DNA of 34,059 nucleotides from NCBI GenBank assembly GCA_025456225.1, contig JALOLB010000010.1:1-34059 (forward strand), read 5' to 3'. The notes under the pieces were generated by a model. That model made no database searches, had not been told where the DNA came from, and saw nothing but the letters and a program-made list of their open reading frames with translations. Each line of letters starts with the position of its first letter. Positions within the stretch are counted from its first letter, which is position 1. A program made the translations under genes and the position numbers. Shown one piece after another: positions 14,650 through 22,887 of the stretch. This DNA is from Thermoanaerobaculaceae bacterium. Lineage in GTDB: Bacteria; Acidobacteriota; Thermoanaerobaculia; Thermoanaerobaculales; Thermoanaerobaculaceae.

Positions 14650-16521
14650 ATGTGCGGCTTCTGCGGGATCCTGGGACCGGGGGGCGGGCCGGACGAGAGG
14701 CGACGGCGGCTGCGCGCCATGACCGCCGCCCTCGCTCACCGCGGCCCCGATGACGACGGTTTCTTCGAGGACGAGCACGTCGCCCTCGGGTTCCGCCGCC
14801 TGGCGGTCATTGACCTCGCGACCGGGCAGCAGCCGATCCGCCTCGACGGCAACCGTGCCGTCATCGTGTTGAACGGCGAGATCTACAACTTCCGGGAGCT
14901 GCGCCGCGAGCTGGGCGAGCACGGCTTCCGCACCCGGGGCGACGTCGAGGTGGCGCTGCGGCTGCTCGATCGCGACGGCACCGGGGCGATCACGCGCCTG
15001 AACGGCATGTTCGCGTTCGCCCTGTGGGAGCCCGGCCGGCGCCGGCTGACCCTCGCCCGCGACCGCTTCGGCATCAAGCCGCTGTTCGTCTGCGCCGAGG
15101 GCGACACCCTCGCCTTCGCCTCGGAGCACGGGGCGCTGCTCGCCGGAGGGTTCCCGACCGTGCGCCGGCTGGATCGGCGGGAGGTCCGTCACTTCCTCGC
15201 CCAGCGCTACCTGTCCCCCGGCGGGTGCGCGCTCGAAGGCGTGCGCTCGCTGCCCCCGGCCACGCTGCTGGAGATCTCCCCGGCCGGCCAGAGCGAGCGT
15301 GTCTACTGGACGCCGCCGACCGCCCCCCGGCCCGCCTCGCTGGCCGGGGCCGCGGACGAGCTCGCTGCAGTGCTGCCGAGAGCGGTCGAAGGCCAGCTCG
15401 TTGCCGACGTCCCGGTGGGCGTCTTCCTGTCCGGCGGCCTCGACTCCTCGACCCTCGCGGCGCTCGCCGCGCGGGCCGTCTCCGGCCCCCTGCGCACCTT
15501 CTCGGTGGGGTTCGCCGGCCCCGACGCGGTGACGGAGCTGCCAGCCGCGCGCCGGGTCGCCTCCCTGCTCGGCTCCGAGCACCACGAGATCCTCATGGAC
15601 CCCGGCGAGGTGCGGCGCGACCTGGAGCGCGTCCTCGGCGCCCTCGACGGGCCGCTCGGGGATGCCACCGCCGTGCCCACCTGGTACATGAGCCGGCTGG
15701 CCCGGCAGCACGCCACCGTGGCGCTCTCCGGCGAGGGCGCCGACGAGGTCTTCGGCGGCTACCCGCGGCAGCGCTACGACACGCTCCTGGACCGCCTGGG
15801 CCCGGTGGGCCGCGCCGCGCTGCCGTGGGCGCTCCGCCTGGCCGGTCGGCGGGTCACGTCGCGCCTCGAGGCACGCCGGGGGATGCCGCCGGGCCTCGCG
15901 CGCCAGCTCCACTGGTCGCGGGTCTTCCTCCCGGCAGAGCTCGACGAGCTGACCGCCGAGCCCCTTGCCGGCGAGGAGGCGCTCGCCGAGCTCTACGCCC
16001 CCCTGGCGGCGCGCTGGGTCGAGCGGGCGGCAGCCGACCCCGTCAACGCCCGCCTCGGGACCGATCTCGACCTGTTCCTCCCCGGCGACCTGCTGCCCAA
16101 GGTGGACCGCATGAGCATGGCGCACTCCCTGGAGGTGCGCGTCCCCTACCTCGACCACGCCGTGACCGACCTCGTGCTGGCCCTCCCCGGCGCCTGCAAG
16201 GTCGGCCTCCGGGAGGGCAAGCTCCTCCTCCGTCGCGTCGCCAACCACGTTCTGCCGGCCCCGGTCGCCGGCCGCCGCAAGCAGGGGTTCGACGTGCCGG
16301 TGGCGGCCTGGCTGCGGGGACCGTTGCGCGAGCCGCTGGGCGACCTGCTGGGCGAGGCGCGGGTGCGGCGCCGGGGGCTGTGGCGCCCGGAGATCGTGGG
16401 CGGCCTGGTGCGGGAGCACCTCGACGGGACCCGCGACCACGCCGAGAAGCTCTGGTGCCTGCTCGCCCTCGAGGGGTGGATGTGCGCCGCCCTGGAGCGC
16501 GCGCCCGGGGGCCCGGCGTGA
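14650..16521 (+). CDS. asnB: Glutamine-dependent amidotransferase, asparagine synthase (AsnB) type, second paralogue
   Basis: A 623-residue enzyme with catalytic Cys2 (MCGFCGIL), HRGPDDDG (30-37), 'FRRLAVIDL', LNGEIYNF (74-81) and RGDVEV, where a Val replaces the usual Thr/Ser next to the glutamine-binding Asp. The synthetase domain has SGGLDSS (261-267), 'SGEGADEVFGGY' and 'GDLLPKVDRMSMAHSLEVRVP'. It is clearly related to, but distinct from, the enzyme encoded at 6794-8758. The glycan context suggests amidation of a sugar acid rather than housekeeping Asn synthesis. The stop overlaps the following GT4 start as GTGA. A promoter-like TATAGA lies 11 bases upstream without a ribosome site. Confidence 0.9.
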   Translation: MCGFCGILGPGGGPDERRRRLRAMTAALAHRGPDDDGFFEDEHVALGFRRLAVIDLATGQQPIRLDGNRAVIVLNGEIYNFRELRRELGEHGFRTRGDVEVALRLLDRDGTGAITRLNGMFAFALWEPGRRRLTLARDRFGIKPLFVCAEGDTLAFASEHGALLAGGFPTVRRLDRREVRHFLAQRYLSPGGCALEGVRSLPPATLLEISPAGQSERVYWTPPTAPRPASLAGAADELAAVLPRAVEGQLVADVPVGVFLSGGLDSSTLAALAARAVSGPLRTFSVGFAGPDAVTELPAARRVASLLGSEHHEILMDPGEVRRDLERVLGALDGPLGDATAVPTWYMSRLARQHATVALSGEGADEVFGGYPRQRYDTLLDRLGPVGRAALPWALRLAGRRVTSRLEARRGMPPGLARQLHWSRVFLPAELDELTAEPLAGEEALAELYAPLAARWVERAAADPVNARLGTDLDLFLPGDLLPKVDRMSMAHSLEVRVPYLDHAVTDLVLALPGACKVGLREGKLLLRRVANHVLPAPVAGRRKQGFDVPVAAWLRGPLREPLGDLLGEARVRRRGLWRPEIVGGLVREHLDGTRDHAEKLWCLLALEGWMCAALERAPGGPA

Positions 16522-17714
16522 GCCCGAGCCTCCGCATCGCGTGCCTGTCCCACCTGGCCTCGACCGGGGCACCCACCGGCGCCGAGCGCAGCCTCGCCGA
16601 GCTGGCAGTCGGGCTCGCTGGCCGCGGTCACCGGGTCCTGGTGGTCGCCCCGGGGCCGTGGGTCATGGAGGACGAGCTTCGCGCCGGCGGCGTCGACGTG
16701 GCGTGCGTCCCCTCCCGGTCGTGCTGGCTCACCTACTGGGAGGACCGACCGTGGCCCGTCGCGGCGGCCAAGTGGGTGCGCCACGCCTGGCCCCAGGTCG
16801 CGACGCGGCGGCTCACCGCTCTGCTGGCCACATGGCGCCCCGACGTCGTGCACGTCAACTGCCTGCCCCACCTCCGCGGGGCGGCGGCGGCCCGACGCTC
16901 TGGACGGCCCTGGCTGTGGCATCTCCGGGAGATCCTGCCACCCGGGCCACGCCGCCGCTTCTTCGCCCGGCGCCTCGCGGCCTCCGGCGCCCGGCTCGTC
17001 GCGGTGAGCCGGGCGGTGGCGGCGTGGCTGGAGGACGAGGGCCTGCGGGCACAGGTCACGGTCGTCCACAACGGGACCGAGATGCCCGCCTCGCCCCCCG
17101 ATGCGGCGGCGGCACGGGCGGCGCTCGGGGTTCCGCCCGAGGGCACCTGCGTCGGCTTCGTGGGCCAGCTCCTGCCGCACAAGGGGACGCTCGCCTTCGT
17201 GCGCGCCGCCGCCCGGGCGATGGCCGAGGCACCCGGGCTGCGCGCGCTCCTTGCGGGTGCGGGCGCCGCGACCTTCCGGCGCGAGATCGAGGTCGAGATC
17301 GCCGGCAGCGGCCTCCCCGATCGCTTCGTCCTGCTGCCTCCCAGGCCCTCGGGCCGGGACCCCCTGGCCGCCTCCGACCTCGTGGCCGTGCCCACCCTCA
17401 CCCCGGACCCCCTGCCCCGCACGGTCATGGAGGCCATGGCGCTCGGCCGTCCCGTGGTGGCCTTCCCCACCGGCGGGATCCCGGAAATGGTCGACGCGCC
17501 TCACACCGGCCTGCTCGTCCCGACCGGCGACGAGGGGCGTCTGGCGGCGGCGTTCGCCGACCTCGCCCGCGATCCCGCCCGCCGGGCAGCGATGGGTGGG
17601 GCGGCCCGCGAGCGTTGCCGCGCGCACTTCAGCCTCGACCGCCACCTCGACCGCATGGAGGAGCTGGTCAGCCTGGTGCACACCGGCGAGGGAGCCGGGC
17701 TACCGTCGGCGTAG
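16518..17714 (+). CDS. GT4-family glycosyltransferase
   Basis: A 398-residue GT-B enzyme: 'IACLSHLASTGAPTGAERSLAELA' at the N-terminus (GAERSL acceptor-side loop), then 'PDVVHVNCLP', 'LVAVSRAVAAWL', 'VTVVHNGTEM' at the domain junction, 'GFVGQLLPHKGTLAFVRA', and the donor site 'PRTVMEAMALGRPVV' with 'GGIPEMV'. The first Glu of the usual E-x7-E pair appears as Pro/Leu context ('DPLPRTVMEAM'), which is common in this subgroup. The GTG start overlaps the AsnB stop by four bases, so both are likely coexpressed and act on the same glycan. The 3' end overlaps the convergent GT2 gene by 15 bases. Confidence 0.87.
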   Translation: MSPSLRIACLSHLASTGAPTGAERSLAELAVGLAGRGHRVLVVAPGPWVMEDELRAGGVDVACVPSRSCWLTYWEDRPWPVAAAKWVRHAWPQVATRRLTALLATWRPDVVHVNCLPHLRGAAAARRSGRPWLWHLREILPPGPRRRFFARRLAASGARLVAVSRAVAAWLEDEGLRAQVTVVHNGTEMPASPPDAAAARAALGVPPEGTCVGFVGQLLPHKGTLAFVRAAARAMAEAPGLRALLAGAGAATFRREIEVEIAGSGLPDRFVLLPPRPSGRDPLAASDLVAVPTLTPDPLPRTVMEAMALGRPVVAFPTGGIPEMVDAPHTGLLVPTGDEGRLAAAFADLARDPARRAAMGGAARERCRAHFSLDRHLDRMEELVSLVHTGEGAGLPSA

Positions 17715-18914
17715 CCGCAGCACGGAGAGGAAGAAGGCGGCGAGGATCAGCTCGAAGCCCAGGGCCACGGCCACCACGGACGGGATCACCATCCGGAGCA
17801 TGCGCAGGGGGTCGAGGGCACCGAAGCTGACCCGCTCCCAGGCCAGCACGGCCCACGCCGAGCCACCGAGGCCGGCCACCAGCAGCGCCGCGCCGCCGAG
17901 CAGCCCGCTCTCGAACGAGATGAGCCGCAGGCTGCGCTCGAGCCTGGGGTGGGGCGGAAGCAAGCCCTCGCTCGCGGCGAACACCCTGGTCAGCACCCCG
18001 AAGAGGATCGCCTGAAACCCCACGATCACCGCCGTGGCGGCATACAGCAGCGTGTGGACGTCGAGCGTCACCGCCCCCACCCGGCGCGGACCTGGCAGCA
18101 GCCATGCGCCCACCCCGAGCCCGGCCGCCAGGAGGGCCACCCCCGGCAGCACGAACAGCCACCGGGGGCTGTAGAGGAGGAAGAACCGCAGGTGCTTCCA
18201 GCCATCGCGCCAGGTGCGGAGCTTCGGCGAGGTCGAACGACCGTCCGGCGCGAGGGTGGTCGGGACCTCGCTGATCCGGAACCCCGAGAGGGTGGCCTTC
18301 ACCACCGTCTCGAGGGCGAACTCCATGCCGGTCGTACGCAGGTCGAGCCCCAGCATCGCCTCCCGGCGGAAGCCCCGCAGCCCGCAACAGAAGTCGCCGC
18401 AGCGGCTGCCGAAGAAAAGCCGCCCGAGGAACGACAGCACCGGGTTGCCCAGGTAGCGGTGCAGGAGCGGCATGGCACCCCGGGCGATCCCGCCCGCGAA
18501 GCGGTTGCCCATCACCAGGTCGTCGCCGGCGCGCAGCCGCGCCACGAAGGGGTCGAGCCTCGTGAAATCGTAGGAGTCGTCCGCGTCGCCCATGATGACG
18601 AACCGGCCCCTGGCCGCCTGGATGCCCCCCTGCAGGGCGCCGCCGTAGCCCCGCACCGGCACGGTCACGACGCGCGCCCCGGCCGCCTCGGCGAGGGCGG
18701 GGGAGCCGTCGCTGGAGCCGTTGTCGGCGAGGAGCACCTCGCCTGCGATACCCCGGCTCTCCAGGAAGCCCCTGGCCTTCGCGACGCAGGTGGCCACCGT
18801 CTCGGCCTCGTTGAGGCACGGCATGAGGATCGTGAGCTCAAGCTCCCCGGCGGTGCTCTCGCGGGTCGCCGACGGGCCAGCCGACGCGGGCGTGCCCCTG
18901 CTCTCCTCCGTCAC
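17700..18914 (-). CDS. DPM1-like GT2 glycosyltransferase (polyprenyl-phosphate sugar synthase) with four C-terminal membrane helices
   Basis: A 404-residue enzyme with a GT-A domain: 'LTILMPCLNEAETVATCV' (about 28-45), 'LLADNGSSDGS', and the metal/nucleotide site GDADDSYDF (109-117). 'GNRFAGGIARGAMP' and 'FCCGLRGFRR' are both typical of dolichol-phosphate-mannose/glucose synthases. Four hydrophobic segments follow (roughly 250-272, 283-310, 335-360, 375-400). Such enzymes transfer a sugar to polyprenyl phosphate on the inner face; the product feeds GT-C transferases outside. Two GT-C-like genes lie directly upstream in the same transcription unit, fitting that partnership. GTG 18914 is preferred because it gives a GTGA overlap with the upstream stop; GTG 18920 is the alternative. 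A 38-residue fossil of a paralogue is at 6576-6692. Confidence 0.88.
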   Translation of the reverse strand: MTEESRGTPASAGPSATRESTAGELELTILMPCLNEAETVATCVAKARGFLESRGIAGEVLLADNGSSDGSPALAEAAGARVVTVPVRGYGGALQGGIQAARGRFVIMGDADDSYDFTRLDPFVARLRAGDDLVMGNRFAGGIARGAMPLLHRYLGNPVLSFLGRLFFGSRCGDFCCGLRGFRREAMLGLDLRTTGMEFALETVVKATLSGFRISEVPTTLAPDGRSTSPKLRTWRDGWKHLRFFLLYSPRWLFVLPGVALLAAGLGVGAWLLPGPRRVGAVTLDVHTLLYAATAVIVGFQAILFGVLTRVFAASEGLLPPHPRLERSLRLISFESGLLGGAALLVAGLGGSAWAVLAWERVSFGALDPLRMLRMVIPSVVAVALGFELILAAFFLSVLRLRRR

Positions 18915-20881
18915 CGCCACGTCAGCACCTCCACCGGACCCTCCTCGAGCACGCGCTGCATGAAGTCCCGGCGCAGCTCCATCATACGCTGGCGACCCCC
19001 GGGCGAGAGCCCGCCGAAGTAGTCGTCACGGCCTTGCAGCACGGCCATGCGGGCCGCTTCGTGCCAGTTCACCAGGACATGCGTGACGCCCCGTCGTCTG
19101 AGCTCGGCGGCCAGGGCGGAGGTGTCCGGGGAGCGGTTCGCGAGCTCCACCAGCAGCGGCTGCTGGAAGGGGTCCTCCACAAGGAGATCCCGATCCAGGT
19201 GCAGGCCACGCGCCTCGGCGACCATCAGGATCCGGGCCTGGGCTGGAAGCTCCCGGTTGACGAACGGGATGGCGGTCCAGTACGACACGTTCCGGCGCAT
19301 CAGCTCGTCGGAGCTGGCCGCTCCCAGCGAGCAGGCGAGACGCTCGCTCTGGATCGACGTCACGAGGCCGAGCCCGGTCCACGCGAGCAGGCCGGCAAGG
19401 GCCCAGTCGGCTGGGCGCCGCAGGTCCCGCGACAGCACGAGGCGCAGCCGTGTCCAGGCCCAGGCAGCCGGCACCGCCAGGAGCACGAGAACCGGCGCCG
19501 CATACCGCCCGAGCAGCGGACCGGCTCCCCATCCCACGAGCCCGATCACGCCTGAAGCCAGCAGCGAGCTCACGGTCCTCGACCGTCGCCGGAGCGCCAG
19601 CAGGAGCGCCGGGAGAATGAGCACCGCGACCGCCGGACCGAGCGCGCCGGCATCGTTGTCATCCGCGGCCGGGTCGAGAGCGAGCACGTGGAGGAGCTTC
19701 GGGAATGTCAGGTTGAGGGAGCCCTGCAGGAGCCGCGGAGGCTGCCCCGCATGTGCGGCCGATGGGAGTCCTGGCACCGCGCCAAGGGTCGAGAACGGGT
19801 AGAGCGGGTACCCGCTCGTCACCGCGTTCCGGACCAGCCACCCGCCGAGGGTGAGCGCGGCCCCGGCCCCGAAGACCAGGGCCGTCCGCCAGCGACGCCG
19901 CCACGCGTCGGCGGAAAGGAGCACGGCGAGCACCCCCACCGGCGCCACCACCGTGAGCAGGGCGAGGATCTTGGCGCCCGCCGCAGCCCCCGCCAGGCCG
20001 CCGGCGAGGGCTGTCACTCCCCAGCGCCGTCCCGACAGCTCCCGGGAGGCGAGGACCACCGACAGGGCCGCCGCTGCCCCCCACGCTGCCGCGCCCAGGT
20101 CGGCCACGGCCCAGGTGGCGGACGTGGCCATGACCGGCGAGCAGGCCAGCATCGCCGCGCCCCACCACGCCGCACGGGGCCCGGCGACGATCCGGCAGAG
20201 AGCAGCGGAGGCGGCCACCGCCACGGCCCCCATCCACCAGCTCAGCCCCTGGGCGGCCCACGCACCCAGCCCGGCCAGCGGGTAGCAGTAGAGGAGCGAC
20301 ATCGTCCCGGCCAGGTACGAGAAGAGCTGCCGCGGCAGGACGAAGACCGTCCCCTGCCGCAGCCAGTGGAACGGGAATGCGAGGTGATAGTGGAGCTGGT
20401 CGTAGAACGGGGCCTCGGTGAGGGCCACGACGAGCGCCAGCACGCCGAAGAGCGCCAGCAACCCGGCCGGACCGGCGGCTGCGGAGCCAGGCCATCGTCG
20501 GAAGGTGACCGGCAGCGGTGTCCTGGCGAGCTGCCACCCTCCCCACGCCGCGCAGGCCCCGAGAACGAGCAGGAGCGGGACTGGCCGCAACACGCCTCCG
20601 AGCCCGAGCAGCACCGGCCCGACCGCCAGGACCGCGGCCCCCAGGGTCAGCACCACCGGGATCTCGGTCCAGCTCCCCGGTGGTCTGCCCGCGACCCGGG
20701 CCCAGAGGACCAGCCCCGGGCCCGCGGCGGCCAGGGTGAGCACCGCGAGCCACGCCAGCATGAGGGCCAGCATCGCGAGAGGCTGCGGGCTTTGCACCTG
20801 GTGGAGCCCTCGCACAATGAAGGCGAGCCAGACCAGGCACGCGACGACCGCGAGGGTGTGTCGGACCGTCCGGACGCTCAC
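18911..20881 (-). CDS. Polytopic GT-C-type glycosyltransferase (PMT/ArnT-like)
   Basis: A 656-residue integral membrane protein with about 12-13 hydrophobic helices in the first ~510 residues and a soluble C-terminal portion of ~140. After helix 4-5 comes 'EAPFYDQLHYHLAFP' (about 156-170). Asp161 in this loop occupies the position of the catalytic/metal-binding acidic residue of GT-C enzymes, and 'YDxxHYH' is typical of the PMT_2/ArnT-like group. These enzymes use lipid-phosphate sugars and act on the periplasmic side. The donor could be supplied by the DPM1-like enzyme encoded next. The start is GTG 20881; there is no ribosome site, but a TAGCAT box lies six bases upstream. The acceptor is unknown. 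Confidence 0.78.
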   Translation of the reverse strand: MSVRTVRHTLAVVACLVWLAFIVRGLHQVQSPQPLAMLALMLAWLAVLTLAAAGPGLVLWARVAGRPPGSWTEIPVVLTLGAAVLAVGPVLLGLGGVLRPVPLLLVLGACAAWGGWQLARTPLPVTFRRWPGSAAAGPAGLLALFGVLALVVALTEAPFYDQLHYHLAFPFHWLRQGTVFVLPRQLFSYLAGTMSLLYCYPLAGLGAWAAQGLSWWMGAVAVAASAALCRIVAGPRAAWWGAAMLACSPVMATSATWAVADLGAAAWGAAAALSVVLASRELSGRRWGVTALAGGLAGAAAGAKILALLTVVAPVGVLAVLLSADAWRRRWRTALVFGAGAALTLGGWLVRNAVTSGYPLYPFSTLGAVPGLPSAAHAGQPPRLLQGSLNLTFPKLLHVLALDPAADDNDAGALGPAVAVLILPALLLALRRRSRTVSSLLASGVIGLVGWGAGPLLGRYAAPVLVLLAVPAAWAWTRLRLVLSRDLRRPADWALAGLLAWTGLGLVTSIQSERLACSLGAASSDELMRRNVSYWTAIPFVNRELPAQARILMVAEARGLHLDRDLLVEDPFQQPLLVELANRSPDTSALAAELRRRGVTHVLVNWHEAARMAVLQGRDDYFGGLSPGGRQRMMELRRDFMQRVLEEGPVEVLTWR

Positions 20882-20887
20882 AAATGG

Positions 20888-20899
20888 ATGCTACCCCGA
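20888..20899 (-). promoter_or_regulatory. Possible -10 element immediately before the GT-C gene
   Basis: Minus-strand TCGGGGTAGCAT ends seven bases before the GTG at 20881, leaving a six-base gap. The same 12 bases occur upstream of the AsnB gene at 8781-8792. Like the kinase and second AsnB genes, this start lacks a nearby Shine-Dalgarno sequence. Confidence 0.3.
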
Positions 20900-20930
20900 A
20901 TTCCCTCCTGGCGCCGGCGGAGCCGGAGCC

Positions 20931-22682
20931 CTACGGTGCGTCGAACGTCAGCACGAAGTCGGTCACGGCTCCGTTGCGGACCCGCATGAGCCCGACCGCG
21001 TCCTCGGGGAAGACGACCCGCTCCACCGCAAGGGGCGGGGTACAGCGCACCCGCTGGTGCCAGTGGAGGCGCACCAGCGTCTCGGGGTTCGCCGCCCCCT
21101 GCACCGCGATTCGGCCCAGGGCCAGGCGCACCGAGGCCGCCCCATCCGCGAACGGCGCCGGCGCCCGCACGCCGAAGGTCGAGAACGGGCCCCAGCTTTC
21201 GCCGGGAAGGACCACGTCCGGCCGGGCCAGCAGGTACCGCACGGTGTCTGGCCGCACGGTCACGAGCCACGCCACCGCGTAGCGGTCGAGGAGGCTCCGG
21301 AGCTCCTCCGAGCGTAGCGAGACGAGCGGCCGTCCCAGCCACCGGCCATAGGCGAGGTCCACCACCTGCTGCTGCAGCGGCACCTCCTCGGGCCCCCCGA
21401 GCAGCGGCCGGGACTGGAGCAGCGCCAGCAGCCCGCCGACCGGTGAGCCGCCGTAGGCGGAGGCGTCGATGTGGTCCACGTCCTCGAGGACGATCTGCCC
21501 ACCCGGCGGACGGGACGCGATCCAGTGGCCCAGGCGTTCGACGTGGGCGGGCAGAACGGTGCGGTCGGCGAGCGAGGCCATGCGGGTGGGTGAGCCCGCC
21601 AGCACTTGCATCCAGGGAAGCTGCTGGTAGGCGACGGCCACCGCAATGGCGACGCTCGCGAGGATCCGCCGCGGCCACGCCGAGAGCCTGCCGAGTACCC
21701 ACACGACCGCGGCCGCACCGGCCGGCAGCAACCACAGGAGAGCGGTGAGCAGGAAGCGCTGGACCTGGAGCTGCCGCAAGCCCAGCACCTCGGCCAGCGG
21801 CAGGAATGCGGCGAGGAGCAGCGGGACGGCGGTCAGGGCGAGGCACACCGCCAGGGTCCGCCGGCCGCGGGCGAGCACCACCAGGCCGGCGATACCAAGC
21901 CACACGATACCGCTCTGGAAGCGCGCCCCCGGCGCGAAGAGGAGGAGCGCCACCAGGTCCCGGATACCGAGGGAGTCCAGCCGGTGCGCCGTATCGGCGA
22001 CCCAGCGCAGGTTCTCCACGAGGGGACGCAGCCACACCAGGATGCTGACAGGTGGAAGCAGGAGGAGCACGCCGGCCCCCGCGGCGCGACGCCACCGCCA
22101 GCCGCCCGGCCGCGCTGCGAGCGCCGCCAGTCCCCCCAGGGCGAGCAGCGGCAGGGCCAGAACGTGCACCCACGCCGCGGCGCAGGACACACCGGCGAAC
22201 CCTGCGGCGACCAACCGCCGTCCGCTCGCCATGAAGCGATACAGCAACGCCGAGGCCAGCAGGCACAGGGCCGAGGCGAACGGGAACGAGAAGCCGCCGA
22301 ACTCCCGGAAGAGGCGGAAGTGGGGGTCGATCGCCCAGACCAGTGAGGCCAGCCAGGCGGCACCAATGGTCTCGCCCCACCCGCTCCCGAAGGCTCGCGC
22401 CGCCAGCCCCACGGCCAGGGGCAGCAGCAAGAAGGTGAGGAGCACGAAGACCTTGAACGCGATCACAGGCCGCGATCCGCCGAACACCGAGACGAAGGCC
22501 TCGGTGGCGTGGTTGCTGGTGGCCTCGATCGTGTTCGCCGGGTAACCGGCCATCTGAAACGGGTCGTACGTCCACGCCTCGCCCACCGGCAGGCGCTGAT
22601 GGAGCAGACAGGACCGCAGGTGGAGGGCGTAGTCGGCAAACACGATCGGCCGGCCGTCGGCGACCAGACTGGGTGGCATCAC
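20931..22682 (-). CDS. Polytopic GT-C-like membrane protein (PTPS-related/YfhO-like)
   Basis: A protein of at least 583 residues with roughly ten to twelve membrane helices in the first ~380 residues and a soluble C-terminal half. Near the N-terminus 'FADYALHLR' (Asp17, His21) is followed by 'YDPFQMAGYPANTIEATSN', a pattern of the '6-pyruvoyl-tetrahydropterin synthase-related' membrane family, which is GT-C-like despite its name. A lipid-linked sugar transferase is the likely role, but no member I can name precisely matches. The first available start, GTG 22682, would remove most of an obvious first helix: in the same frame the upstream DNA encodes 'WKQLFLAAAALVAHVLAVAY' back to about 22751, with no ATG, GTG or TTG before an in-frame stop. 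See findings. Confidence 0.72.
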   Translation of the reverse strand: MMPPSLVADGRPIVFADYALHLRSCLLHQRLPVGEAWTYDPFQMAGYPANTIEATSNHATEAFVSVFGGSRPVIAFKVFVLLTFLLLPLAVGLAARAFGSGWGETIGAAWLASLVWAIDPHFRLFREFGGFSFPFASALCLLASALLYRFMASGRRLVAAGFAGVSCAAAWVHVLALPLLALGGLAALAARPGGWRWRRAAGAGVLLLLPPVSILVWLRPLVENLRWVADTAHRLDSLGIRDLVALLLFAPGARFQSGIVWLGIAGLVVLARGRRTLAVCLALTAVPLLLAAFLPLAEVLGLRQLQVQRFLLTALLWLLPAGAAAVVWVLGRLSAWPRRILASVAIAVAVAYQQLPWMQVLAGSPTRMASLADRTVLPAHVERLGHWIASRPPGGQIVLEDVDHIDASAYGGSPVGGLLALLQSRPLLGGPEEVPLQQQVVDLAYGRWLGRPLVSLRSEELRSLLDRYAVAWLVTVRPDTVRYLLARPDVVLPGESWGPFSTFGVRAPAPFADGAASVRLALGRIAVQGAANPETLVRLHWHQRVRCTPPLAVERVVFPEDAVGLMRVRNGAVTDFVLTFDAP

Positions 22683-22887
22683 GTAGGCGACGGCAAGGAC
22701 GTGGGCGACAAGGGCCGCCGCGGCGAGGAAGAGCTGCTTCCAGCTCCATCCCGACCTGTCCGGGGAAGCTCCTTCATCGCCGTGCGTCGGGACCTCCCTG
22801 CCGGCGGGGCTGGCCCGTCAGCATGTCGTGCGACATCGTGACAGAGTCCGCTGCGATTGAGGAGCCTCGACCCCTGGAAGGAGCTGG

